This document shows positions 11,746 through 23,170 of a stretch of DNA of 64,000 nucleotides, piece by piece (position 1 is the first letter of the stretch; each line of letters opens with the position of its first letter). Position numbers and translations under genes: made by a program. The stretch is from NCBI GenBank assembly GCA_051453625.1, contig JBOZIK010000001.1, positions 161,732,768-161,796,767 of the forward strand, in the 5' to 3' direction. The DNA is from Welwitschia mirabilis. Its lineage: Eukaryota; Gnetophyta; Gnetopsida; Welwitschiales. The notes below the pieces were generated by a model. It made no database searches. It was not told the DNA's origin and saw nothing but the letters and a program-made list of their open reading frames with translations.

Positions 11746-12379
11746 TATTGTATTAAGCTAATGCTGCCTCAATCAAAAGAAATAGTAACATAATATGTAG
11801 GGATTTTCATGGACTTTCTTCCTTTATTTGCTATAACATTAAAGTCTAAACATGAGAGGTTACACAACAAAAGGATGAAATCACTTTCCTAATAATAGAT
11901 CTCAATAGTAATACTTCTAAGTTTCTTAATGTATTTTCTTCTTAAAAATGAAAAAAGATTTTCAAAATGGCTTTAATATTTACATGATGAAGAACGAATA
12001 TGATAATGGGTAATTGTTACTATTAGGGTAGTCATATATTATCCATATGAACTTGCTAACGTTTGAATTCTCTGCATTTTTCACTTTTAATAGTAAAAAA
12101 ATTCTTTCTTATACTTATTCATATTGCTTACTTAGATCTACCATAAAAAAAATGTGATTGTAAATTTTGAATTTATAAGTTACCACATTGGACTTCACTT
12201 ATATCACCTGCTATTATTCCCAAAATAATATGTCTTTGATTTATCATTGATTTATTCTTACTTTATACTTGTCCTAATGGCATAACGCATCATGATCCAT
12301 ATACTTTTTGTGTACAGAACTCTCATGTCATCGTTTGTTATTCTTACTTATTTTAGTTTCTTTCACTCATATTAAAAGG
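11746..12379. other. Gene-free stretch between PPR and ABCC relics
   Basis: No domain was recognised. The upstream exons of the ABCC relic, including a Walker A segment, were looked for on the plus strand and not found. Confidence 0.45.
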
Positions 12380-13030
12380 ACATGATGATTCAAGAAATGC
12401 ATGTGTCCTTGAACATGATATAAAGTAACTTTCTCATGAGAATACCATAGAAAGGGGGATTAACTAAAATGGAGGTAAAGAACAAAGAATGCAGCTCACA
12501 TAGGCCATTTATCAAGACACAAACATCTATCTTCTCAATAACTTATTTAGTACTTGTTGATGTCCATACTAGTATTAAGATATTTAAGATACCACCTTTC
12601 AATCTTCTTTAATGCCAAAAAAACACCTCTATATTTTGATATTTTTCTCATTTCAATAATGTTTTAGTTAGGAAACCTTAAATATACTTGTTTTTACTTT
12701 CTTATTTGGTGTTACACGAATGTATGCTCAAGATTCTAGCATCGAATACAGTCATATATCTCATGCATCAAGTGAAATTTTCACCGGATTTTGACCTAAT
12801 GTTAATAAACTTGTTAACCTAAAACCCTTAAATATAAAATAATATCTTTGTATTAAGGGTTTCTAACATATATTTTTAATGGATAATAATAATGGACTTC
12901 TTGACAGGTAATGCAAAATGGAAGAATAGTGCATGCTGGAAAATATGAGGATCTGAAAAGCAGCCCCGATTTATAAATGAAACTAATGCACATGAGAAAT
13001 CTACCAGCACTATATGATGTTAAATCATGA
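12380..13030 (+). pseudogene. ABCC (MRP-type) transporter relic, NBD1 exons with introns
   Basis: Three blocks match successive parts of the first nucleotide-binding domain of plant ABCC transporters. Block 1 (~12385-12590) reads RNACVLEHDIK, then ERGIN before a degraded ABC signature (NGGK in place of SGGQ) and Walker B IYLLNN (normally ending in Asp). After a frameshift comes VDVHTSIKIFK, the D-loop side. Block 2 (~12722-12795) reads ILASNTVIYLMHQVKF, the switch His region. Block 3 (~12914-13010) reads VMQNGRIVHAGKYEDLKSS after a ttgacag acceptor-like site. The gaps of ~130 and ~120 bases look like introns, so this is genomic DNA, not a retrocopy. Such proteins pump glutathione conjugates and other anions, mostly into vacuoles. 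Signature residues are lost and stops are present. Confidence 0.8.
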
Positions 13031-13814
13031 GAAAGCAATAGTAAAAGAAATGTCCATATCTTCCTAAATAAGTCAAGAAAGGTTTCAAGCAAAAAATTCA
13101 AAAGAATAGAGAAAGCTTGAACACTAAGAGTACTAGAAGCCCAGAGGTGACAACATTTTCCTCTCTCATTTTATTTAATGACATTCAATGCTTTTGAGTT
13201 CAGGTTAACTAGTATAGATTTTTATGTGGATGTCAAATGTGAAGGTTTTTTATGTTGTTGTAGTCATAGTGCTAGAAGTCTCATGGGCGAAAGCTAAAAT
13301 GTGGCTTATGTATCATGTAATGCATCAAATAATGTGAATCATACTACTACCATTGCTTACCAATTAAAATAAGATTTGAATATATTTTGATTTTGAAGAA
13401 TTTCATGTCAACATGAAAATGCTAGTTTTCATGTTAAATGAATGAAATCCAACCAATATTAGAAACCAAATTAGAAAGAAAATATCATATCAATAAATTA
13501 ATACATAATTGCTATGCAAGGTTAAAACTGATATTACAAAACTTGTGTACAAAGCTACATTAATAGCCATCTCATTTTCTCTTTCATATGTCATCCTCCA
13601 TTATATCTCAATTTTACTAGTGTAATGAGTTTATTAAGATGACTCTCCTCCTGATATTCCATTTATGCTTCATTAAATATCTTCTAATTATTGTATGTAC
13701 TATTTATATAATAATGTATGATGTTTACAATACCCTAATAGTAATTACTCCTAGAAAAATTGCAGCCTAGGCTCTTATAACAACTCCATAATTGATATGT
13801 CCAATGAAATCACC
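13031..13814. other. Gene-free stretch
   Basis: Neither further ABCC exons nor any transposon domain was recognised here. Confidence 0.45.
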
Positions 13815-13955
13815 ATCTAGGCTCTAATACAAAAATGTAATATCCTAAAATTTCAATATCTAAAAACTTCAAACATCGCTCTGATGCCAAAATGTAACAT
13901 CTATTGTTTTACAATCTAAAGCTTTAAAAATTATTCTGATATCAAAATTAATGTC
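13815..13955 (-). repeat. Three decayed primer-site-like repeats
   Basis: Three spaced copies of a phrase close to gctctgataccaaaatgtaacat: gctctaatacaaaaatgtaat, gctctgatgccaaaatgtaac and attctgatatcaaaattaat. The first half is the complement of a tRNA-Met primer site and the second half resembles an LTR end (TGTAACA). They may mark the 5' LTR edge of a minus-strand element lying to the right, possibly connected with repeat E, but no matching second LTR was found. Confidence 0.4.
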
Positions 13956-15164
13956 CTAATTAACATGATGTAGAAGATAATGGATAATTAATCTATATGG
14001 TAGGTTGTTAAATATTTAAACCACCTATTCTTAAATGAATCTATAACATGCATACATAAATACATTTTCCTAAGTAACTATTATAGGAAATGAAAATAAC
14101 TAACTCATATAATTTCTTCATATAAGTTCAAATAATTACTTCTTTATGTCCAAGATAAATTCAAGTATAATATTAACAACATAATAATACTTATTATAAA
14201 ACTCTAGAACACAAGGTCCTTTACATAATATACATACAACTAAATATGAAAACATGGATATGACATTTAGTTTGTATTGTAATCATAGCTCTTTCCAGTA
14301 TCTTTATTTGTAATGGATCCTATACATGTAAGTATGGTGTGAGAACTGTAACCTTCATAGTTTTCAATATGATTAATAACAATGAATAGGCAGGTATAAT
14401 ATTCTCAAGTATAAGGTAAGAATTCATAAGAATACTCAGGATGTATAGTTCAATAATCCAAGATTTCATAGTCAAACTAATCCAAGAAGTATAATAATAA
14501 TCTAATATGTATTGCCAAAACAATATACAATGCATTGATAAAATATTCTAAGAAGTATTACCAAAATAATCCAAGATGCAATGCTAAAGTAATGCAAGAT
14601 GTGACCAAGACCTTACTTGTAAATTGTCATTTTCTACTATTATTCCATAATATATTACAGTAATCTAGTTGTATACAACTAGGAGGGATAAATTGTAAAT
14701 TGGATCACATTTCTTCTTTTCTTTTTTTGAAGGTTTAGTCCTATGGCCTTGAGACCCCTTCAGAGAGTATGACTCTCTAAAGTTTAAACAATTGGTTATC
14801 TTCATAAATTTTAATTCTCTTATTTAGAAATATTAAATCTAAGTTTAATGGTCAAACAAGTCATAATCCACAATGAGCTTGTTACAAGGGCTTAGAACAA
14901 GATGGGTAGGGATTTCTGATGTAAAGATCCTAAGGAGACTATGACATAAGGTATATGTAATAAGAATAGAGCATGCAAACTCAAAATGATAAATGAGATA
15001 CTAGTGAAAGCTTTATGAAATGTAAGTATTACAAGAAAAAAGGAAATGTAATAAATAAATACCATATAAGAAAATAAATTAAGCCAAGAACCATACTCAA
15101 ATTTAAGATGAAGACTCATGAACTTCTGAAGATTTCAAGGCCTTCCAAGCTGTAAGGTATAAAT
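13956..15164. other. Gene-free stretch, possibly inside an unrecognised LTR
   Basis: No coding similarity. If the primer-like repeats at 13815-13955 and the TATA-like site of E copy 2 belong to the same minus-strand LTR, this stretch would be its R/U5 part. That is a guess from position only. Confidence 0.3.
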
Positions 15165-15529
15165 TATCAAGATTCAATTATAGAGGATTTCTCAAGATAT
15201 GAAATAAGAGTAGATGAAAGTCCTATTTATAACAAGAGAATGTAGGGATATGAAGAGACACGAGGACATGAAGAGATGTCATCATGAAAAAAGAATGGTG
15301 AAAGTGGAAAGGATTCCACAAGCTCTAATCATTGCTTTGCATGACCATTAGGTGCATAATATTTCATCATAACAAATAATAATGCTTATGATTCCACTAT
15401 ATGCAATTATTAAAATAAAGAATTAAAATAAGCCACTTAGCAAGTAACCACATAAAAATATTTTTCACGTTAAATAAAAAATGGTAAAATAGTTATTAAA
15501 AAAAACAATGATATTAGGATAACCGCTAA

Positions 15530-15688
15530 TTTTTTTTTTAAAAAGAGAGCGGGTAGGTAATTATTGTACCATAGAAATGCCCAGTGATACTTGGGCTTAC
15601 AGAATCTATTCTATTTATATTTCCCATCGGTACCAAGTTTTAAACTTTGGACCTCTGAGTCCATGTGTCTCTGACCTCACCACTCTGG
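15530..15688 (-). mobile_element. Probable tRNA-derived SINE inserted in E copy 2
   Basis: This block is absent from E copy 1 at the homologous place (near 350). Read on the minus strand it starts ccagagtggtgaggtcagag, where gagtggtgagg resembles a Pol III A box. About 35 bases on is aggtccaaagttt, resembling a B box. It ends in an A-rich tail (plus-strand tttttttttaaaaag). Size, internal promoter layout and tail fit a tRNA-type SINE. Target duplication is short and uncertain (taa-like). The block is less AT-rich than its surroundings, which also suggests a separate origin. Confidence 0.5.
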
Positions 15689-15724
15689 TAAATAATCATT
15701 AATGATACAACCATTAAAATAGCC

Positions 15725-15995
15725 TCTAAAATAACCACTAATTTAGCCACTAACATAACCACTAATTTAACAACTATTTTANNNNNNNNNNNNNNNNNNN
15801 NNNNNNNNNNNNNNNNNNNNNNNNNNNNNNNNNNNNNNNNNNNNNNNNNNNNNNNNNNNNNNNNNNNNNNNNNNNNNNNNNCCACTAATTTAGCCACTAA
15901 CATAACCACTAATTTAACAACTATTTTAGCCACTAAAGTAACCACTAATTTAGTCACTAATGTAACCACTAATTTAGCCACTAATGTAATGACTA
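15725..15995. repeat. CCACTAATTTA minisatellite in E copy 2
   Basis: Same 24-base unit as at 364-460. The ~47 bases before the gap (ending caactatttta) recur unchanged just after it, so the array length is unresolved and the gap may hide more units or a duplicated contig end. Confidence 0.85.
15782..15881. other. Assembly gap, 100 N
   Basis: Exactly 100 N inside the minisatellite; a placeholder size rather than a measured one. Confidence 0.95.
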
Positions 15996-16250
15996 AAAAT
16001 TATAATTAAATAACTAAAGAGTTTATACATTAAATAATATTATTAACTATGGCTATTATAAGAAATAAAGCATTTACAATAATAATCGTGATAAAAAAAT
16101 TTCCATAAATAAATTACATTTGAATAATAATAAATAACTAATATAGTAATTAAATTAGCTTATTGAAATTCATAATAATAAAGTTATTTTTAATTTTTTT
16201 TGCTTAACTAATTAGGCTAAATATTTGGACCTTAGAAATATGGACATGAT

Positions 16251-19200
16251 AATGCTAAAGATTCCTTAACCTAAAAATGAAAAATAAGATAAGGAACATA
16301 CCTGAGTAGGAGTAAGATGGGACTAATAGAATCCAATGGAGTTATCATACATAGTCTTTTCTTATAATTATGGGAAAACAAAATGTAGTATTTTTCCCGC
16401 AACTAGTTTTTACATAGGCCATGAGATCTCAACCTTTTAGAAAAATGGATAATAAAAACTTTTGTCATGGTAGTAGGCTAAAGAAACTTGCAAAGAATTA
16501 TGTTATTAATTAATGTTCTACTGAAACCAACTTCTTTAAAAGAATTCATAGAAGATGGAATGTTTTCACTACTTATCTCAATAGGTATGTCATCATATGT
16601 GTCAAAATTAATCCTGCTATTCTTCTGGTCAAAATTTGGATGTGATAAGACAAGCTTTTAGAAGTGTAGCTACCACTACTTTAATGAAAAAATACTGGAA
16701 CCTACATTTTTTCTAGGAGGTAATGTAATAATCATCTTATTCTATTGTTGTTATATGTCTCTTTTATTCATGTGTGGAGGCACATAAGGAGCACAAGCTA
16801 TGTGGGTTGTCATCTTTTCTATGCCCATTATTAGCCAAGAATCAGTTCATTTAGATACCATTTTTCTTGATAAAACCCCATTAATAAATATTTAGAGTTA
16901 GAGAGGCTTGAATATCTAGCTCTAAGTTTTTGAAAGGAGTTGCATTCTAGAGTGTTACTCATATGCATCTTAAAACTTTATTAAGTTTTGCTCTTAAATC
17001 TATTATGATTAGTGAATACAAAACCAATCTATATCCCTACTTTGATCTTAAAAGTGACCTAAAAATCCAAATTACAAAAATTCAATATTTGCTATGTTGT
17101 AATCTGCCAAAGTCTACAAAGGTGTTTGGCTTACTTTAAATTCTAGTATTCATGGCGATAAATCTAGGAAATGGAGAATTAACACTCAACATAAAAAATA
17201 ATCACTCTTAAATCCATTAGTAAAAGATGCATAGCCAACACCCATAACATTCTAATAGAGGTAAGATAAGTAAACCTTATAGATGATCAATTGTAAGAGA
17301 TCCTTACTTGATACCATTGAGTGTCATGGTTGAGATACCATCCCTTCTCTCCAAGATAATCTAGAATAATAAGAACCTTTGGGTTTTACCTCATTGTAGC
17401 CATTCACTTCACATTATTTTTATTAACATTTTGCCATGATTCCATGCTAGCTGCATGCTCTGTTAAGTTAACATTCTATCCAGAGATCTAAGATCTTACT
17501 ATGACTTTCTCAATGAATCCCTCTGGATGCAAATCTTTATAATAGCAAGCTTGGTGTCTGAGGTTATAAATTGATAATTTAGTTCACTTTAAAATTGAAT
17601 CAAGGCTTAGTGTTAAAGTGAATGTTATTCCATTCCTTTGGGATAGTAATTTGAAAACCTTTATAAAGGCCAAGTTCTTTTTACTATGATTTTTTATTAA
17701 TGGAAGTTATGAAGTAACTGTAGATACACTAACAAAGAAAATCAAAATGGAGTAAAGGACTATGATTACTACATCTTTTCCTAGATAAAATTTTTTGTGC
17801 CTCATTATTGTTGTGGTATCTTGAACAACTAGGTTTCCTTTATGCCTGAGCTTTAAATCCCTTGAAAATAGACATCTACTAAAATTTATGGTAGGCCTAT
17901 GTTTTATATATATAAAATTTAGCCAAGTGAGGATATTCCATTAAAATATTATGCTATAGATTTTGTGTAACACATGTGCATCCAAAATTGTAATGTGTTT
18001 TGTTTATTTTCTTACATTTCATGAACTAAGAATGAATATCTGATGGTATATTGCATCTATTCCCTCTCAATTTTGAAATAGCGTGAAATCCTAAATTAGT
18101 TACAAAAGAAGCCCTAAGAAATATAAAATAACTCTAAAAGTAATTATAAAAGAATATCTTCAATCACAATGTCTAAGTACATCCTCTTACATTATCCAAT
18201 ATTCTATTCTCATAGAGTTAACTTTAAGTTATTAATTATTCAACTTCTCTCATATTTTTATGCTTTAAAGTTTGAGAATTATTACTTACATTTTAAGAAG
18301 TTCTAGTTTTTTTCTTTCTATAATCTCTCAAAATCATGATGCACTTAGATTGACTTTACTTCCTTTTTCCCTAAAAGAGAAGGAAAAATCTTGACTTTAT
18401 ACTTTAAAACCTATTTTCATTAGTACTTAGGGTAAACTTAATTAATCTTTCATTAGAATTTTTTTTGATCATAAAACCAATGCTATTAGATAAGAGATCA
18501 TGAAATTCCAATGAAAAAGAGTAAAAATTTTTCATACACCTAGAAATATTTAAAGATCTACTTCTTAAATGCCTATAAAATGGTTTTGAGAAAGGAAGAG
18601 TTATAACTTTTTTTATGAAGTACTTTCAAACAATCATAGGTAACTTGTGAAGATGATGTATAGAAGATCTTTTTTAGATTTAAGAAATTGTTAAAGCTTA
18701 TATTTTTTTAAGATTATAAATAAATGTTATAAGAATTAGAAGAAATATAATGAGTCAACAAGATCATAACAACTTATTAGATCTACTAACATATTCAAAA
18801 TCCCTTATAATAATAAGGTTAATTAAAAGCTAGAAGAGCTTTCTAAGAAAATTAAAACTCTTACTACAAACCCTAAATTCATGAATTCATCTCTTCATTA
18901 CAACATTTGTCTTGTATATGCTCATTAAACTTTAGATTATCCATCCATTTTCATGTTCTAGGAAGTACTGAAAGAATAAGTTAATACTATATGACAAAAA
19001 TGGTAAAACCAAAGAGTAAATAATGCCTACTCCAAACCTACAATATTAGATGAATAAATTATCCAAACTACTTAAGTAAATAAAATAACCCTTGTCAAGT
19101 CTTAATTAGTTAATCTAAGAATTCCAATTCTCACTTAACTTTTAGCTCTTTAAAGGCTACATTTCATATGTTCATGGAAGTTCAACATCATGTTAATATC

Positions 19201-19341
19201 TTATGAATATAATTCAACCAATAAATCTCTTTCACATTACAAATGTTAGAGTAAAGAATGCAATAACTAAGTTAAACCAATATAGATATACTTACATCAC
19301 TAAACCAATGGGAGAAGGAAAAGCTTCATGCTACACATGAG
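16251..19341. other. 3.1 kb with nothing recognised
   Basis: AT-rich. No domain, LTR pair, tRNA or splice-supported exon was recognised on either strand, and all frames are short. It may contain transposon sequence too old to see by eye. Confidence 0.45.
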
Positions 19342-20411
19342 TGTTATGCTGACAATTTATGGTTATTTGATGGGTTTTATGAGTTTTTTTGTAGGAATTT
19401 TATATAGGTTTAGGTAAAATTATGAGAATTTTGGAGATACAAGAGGAAATCTTGGAAAAGTGTAGTTATTATCCAAATTTAATGCATTTAGGACACTTTT
19501 CTATAAACAAATCTTTTTATGACAAAACTACTAAGTTTTTCCTCAAGAAAGACGTTAAAGAAGACCGTTGTATTATCCTTCATCCACACAACAGGTAGAA
19601 TGATGACTATTTATGTGGACTATTGAGTCATCATTTTAAAGATATTTTGTAATAGTATATCATACCCCATGTTGTCTGGACAATATCTCGGATGCCATTA
19701 ATATTTAACTGTAACTAATAGATTCTCTTACCCATTTCATCCATTTCTGAGTACTAAATAAGCATGTATAACTGCACCTTCTATCTGTCCATTTCTGTTG
19801 TATTTCCTATAAATAAGGCCCTCTTTCTACTATTCTATCCATCTTTAATGTACCATAGATTCTCATGATAGGAGAATGAAGGATAGAAGATCTATCTTGA
19901 GAGTTATAGAAAAACAAGCGCTTGGTAGAGAGATAAGTATCTTCTATTGAGACCAGGCTATTTGGTTACCTGATACTTATTACTTTTAATATAAATCTTG
20001 GTTTTATTCACATGTTTATATTGTTTGCATTGTAGAATTTCTTATGTCCCTTATAGTCTAATGTTACCAATATCTCGTGATAATTATTTGGTGATATAGG
20101 TTATCAAGGATAGCCTTTGTTAAGGATGAAAAGCAAGTAGGGTTAGAATCATTTTGCATTTGCATGTTAGTTTAGATTGCATCTTGCATCTTGCATGGTA
20201 TTTTATTTTATTGCATTGTTATTCATTATTCTTAGTTCCTAAGATTTAATTAGAAAAGCAACCTAAGTTTCTTACAGATAGACTTCAATGAGATATAACA
20301 TTTGGATCACTTCCATTATATTAGCATGATGTATTATGCATAATATCTATCTTAATTATTAATGACAAAATCTGTTTGAATGTAAAAGCATGTATAAATA
20401 CACATCCAACA
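19342..20411 (+). repeat. LTR A-1 (5' LTR of A1)
   Basis: Starts TGTTATG, ends CAACA. Contains a TATA-box candidate at 19806-19816 (cctataaataa) and two copies of the palindromic GTCATCC-type motif (near 19580 and 19670). It shares phrases such as gatgtattatgcataatat with LTRs A-2 and A-3. Confidence 0.9.
19806..19816 (+). promoter_or_regulatory. TATA box candidate of LTR A-1
   Basis: cctataaataaggcc; the same site is intact in LTR A-3 (29644-29655) and damaged in A-2 (ctagaaataaggcc near 25973). Transcription would start about 30 bases downstream and define the R region. Confidence 0.7.
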
Positions 20412-20414
20412 AAT

Positions 20415-20432
20415 TGGCCTCATTTCTGGGGA
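20415..20432 (+). other. Primer-binding site, tRNA-Asp type (A1)
   Basis: tggcctcatttctgggga, three bases after the LTR. It resembles the complement of the tRNA-Asp 3' end used by Athila/Tat gypsy elements. The same site in other states of decay follows the C, D and B LTRs. Confidence 0.82.
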
Positions 20433-20900
20433 AGGCTATCGAGGAGTAAAAATGTTATCATTATTCAGATAAGTATTCTAATTATTTTTCTATGTGGCAT
20501 CATATTTTATTAGGAGCTTTAGGTTTTTCGTGTGCTATGTTTTAGTTTCGATTCTTTAGATTTAGGTTTTTAGTTAAAAAGTATGGCCATCCCCTCTATT
20601 GTCCCCATAATAGTCAGGACAACAGTGTGTATTTTTGGTTTTCAATTTATTTTTAGATTTTGATTTTTTTGCAATAAATTAAGTTCTATCATCCCCTATG
20701 ATATTCAGATGACTAGGTAAACGATAAACCTTTTTTTTTGTATTTCTCTGTTTTCTATTCTAGTTTCGGTTTTGTTTTTATTTTTCTATTTTCTATGTAT
20801 GTCGTATCTTATATCATCCAAATAACATACATGATGATGGTGTATTATTTTCTAATCTATTTTCTATTGTATTCTATTTATAAAATGCTATGATATAGTC
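20433..20900 (+). other. 5' leader of A1
   Basis: Non-coding, T-rich. Carries two further palindromic motifs (20588-20623 and near 20690-20722), placed like packaging or regulatory repeats between primer site and gag. Confidence 0.6.
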
Positions 20901-20909
20901 AATCTAAAG

Positions 20910-22470
20910 AAGAAATATCTCAGAGAAAAGAAGTTGATAGAATAGAACCTTAAAGAAGGACTAGTAAACATAGAAAAAGAGTCAGAAAAACAATCTTCAG
21001 ATGCACTCAATCCTCCTTCTAAATTTATTTTTTCTGAATCTAATTTTCTTAATAAAAAACCTATAGCAGAAGAGAACCAACTTACAATGTCAAGTGCTTC
21101 CCATAAACAAAAACAAGTAGTAGGATCTCCTTATCCTAAGGGAATTGTTAACAAATAAGAAAAAAAAATTCAAAACCCTTTTTATCTACTCCCAGGAGAT
21201 GATGTTGAGCTTAAAAATCTATATGTCTATCAAAACTTTAGTGGAGAAAAAGATGAGGATCCCCTTCAATACATTACAGATATCGAACAACTAATCCTTA
21301 CCTCAAGGAATGGGAAGAAAAATTAGTAATAGAACCTATATGGTAATCTTTCCCATGACCTTATAGGATAGAGCAAAACTTTGGTTGAAAACTATACCCC
21401 AAAAAACCTAAAAACATGGGATCAAGTTAAAGAAACCTTTATAGAAAGATTTATGAGTGAAGAAACTATGAGGAAGTGGAGAAAGAAGGTAACAAACTTT
21501 CAATAAAAACCAAATGAAGATTATGTCTTCACACATAACCATTTCTTAATAGCATTCCATTCTAATCTTATAGATGATTTTTCAAGACTGGAACAATTAG
21601 TCTACTTTTATAGTGAATTGACTCCCCACACAAAACAACTTATAGATTTCTCTTATGGTGGAAACCTCATGAAACTTACATTAGAAGATGCTTGATTAAA
21701 ACTAGATGAACTTGTGAAGGTTAGTCAAATTTTATCAACTCCTAAGGAAAATCCACCTGTAGGCCAACTCATCAAGGATTTACAATTGGTTAAAAAACTA
21801 AAATAGGTAGAAGACAATCCTAGAAATCCTACGAGAAAATTTACAACAATCTTAAAAGTAAATAGAAATGATTTTAGATGATAAAAATTAAACCAAAAGA
21901 AATGTTATGAAAACCTGTGATTTATGTAAGGATAACTATAATATAATCAAAAATTGTCCTCTTTTACCAACTTACAAAGAGAGAATTTGAGAGGATGCTT
22001 TTGCTTTCAACCAACCATCCCAAAACCTCCATCAAGCACAACATAGGTTGAATCCTCATTTTCAAAATAACTCTCAACCTTTTAAAAATTAGTTTTAAAA
22101 TTTAAACTCTCATCCAAGACCATTTAAATACCAACATCCAAATGATCTAATAACAAACCTTATGCATGAAATTAAAAACAAAATGCTAACTTGGAACGAA
22201 TAAATGCCAACAAAGAGAATATGATAAAAATCCTTTAACAAACAATCTTGAGAAATTAAAGACCTCAAGGAGCTTTACCTACACAACCTTTATCCAACCC
22301 AAATAAGCTAAGAAGAGATTGTAAGGTTGTGATAAGAAGTAGATAAGAAACAAACCCTCCTCCCTGTGAACCTTCCACCTCTCACAATAATGAAGAAGAA
22401 GAGGAATAAGACATTGAGATTTTAGATGATTACAACTTCTCTTCTCTTGGTAAAAAAAAAAAAAGAAAAA
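20910..22470 (+). pseudogene. Gypsy gag of A1
   Basis: Broken frames give a Retrotrans_gag domain at about 21190-21750: YQNFSGEKDEDPLQYITDIE, then a TWDQVKETFIERFMSEETM stretch, then FYSELTPHTKQLIDFSYGG. A zinc knuckle follows at 21916-21957, reading CDLCKDNYNIIKNC, which is CxxC and the final Cys with the His replaced by Asn. The C-terminal tail is acidic (DIEILDD near 22410). Capsid and nucleocapsid would package RNA. At least five in-frame stops are present. The knuckle and its flank closely match those of element D (43680-43770), so A1 derives from a D-like element. Confidence 0.88.
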
Positions 22471-22699
22471 TCCAAATACCTCTTAGCTTAATAGGCTTAA
22501 CAAAAATTCAACTTTCAAGGATTATTTAAAAGTCTTAATGAAAAATGTAAGCATAAGTCTTCCTTTTGGAAAGTTTTACAAGAAAACCCAGGGTATAAAA
22601 AACTATGAAAAAACTTGATAAGAAGAAAACAAAAAAGAGTTATTCCTAGTAAGGTCTTTCTTATCCAATCCCTTACAAATTAAGTATTATAAAAGTCAC

Positions 22700-23170
22700 C
22701 AAAATTTAAAGAGCCAAGAGTAGCCATAGTGAATGTTATTGTAGAGGGAATCAAAAAGATAAAGAAAGCATTGATTAATATTAGAGGGAGTGCTAACATT
22801 ATGTTACTTTACATTTATAGGAGGTTTAGTTTGGAAGATAGAATAGAGCCTACTTCGATTATCTTAAAATTGGTAGATACATTAGTTTAAAAACCGTTAG
22901 AAATCATTAAAGATTTGGCAATTTAGATAGAAGAGGCTTGCTACCCCATTGTTGTGATTATCATAAAAGTTGAGTAAGATAGAGGATATCCTTTACTTCT
23001 AGGTAGAACCTTTTGTATAACAGATCACTGCATCATTGATACAATAAAAGGAATAATAAAATGTCATTTTAGAAATAGAACTTTCATGATTAGAGTCTTT
23101 GATGCAACTGAAAAAGTTTTGGGTGATAATGAGATGAACATTGAAGATAATGTCAAACTACTTTATTTTT
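22700..23170 (+). pseudogene. Gypsy aspartic protease of A1
   Basis: At 22768-22803 the frame reads ALINIRGSANIM where a pepsin-like retroviral protease has its D-[TS/LG]-G-A-S type active site, so the catalytic Asp is replaced by Asn. Further on come EDRIEPTSIILKL and a DRGYPLLLGRTF segment (flap and C-terminal region). It closely parallels the protease of D at 42461-42895. After about 23170 the expected RT, RNase H and integrase are absent. Confidence 0.85.

Larger units (their letters stand above)
15165..16250 (-). repeat. Repeat family E, copy 2
   Basis: Matches 1-655 from aattatagaggatttctcaag through aattaggctaaa. It differs by a ~160-base insertion at 15530-15688 and by a longer minisatellite that contains an N gap. 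A minus-strand TATA-like site is at 15219-15230. Outer limits are approximate. Confidence 0.7.

Noticed and set aside
15640-15981. 113-residue minus-strand frame rich in Leu-Val-Ala-Lys
   Set aside because: It is the translation of the 24-base minisatellite and includes 100 N; the pattern follows from period length, not selection.
16251-19341. Possible host gene exons
   Set aside because: No frame shows domain similarity or consistent splice signals; I found nothing to support a call.
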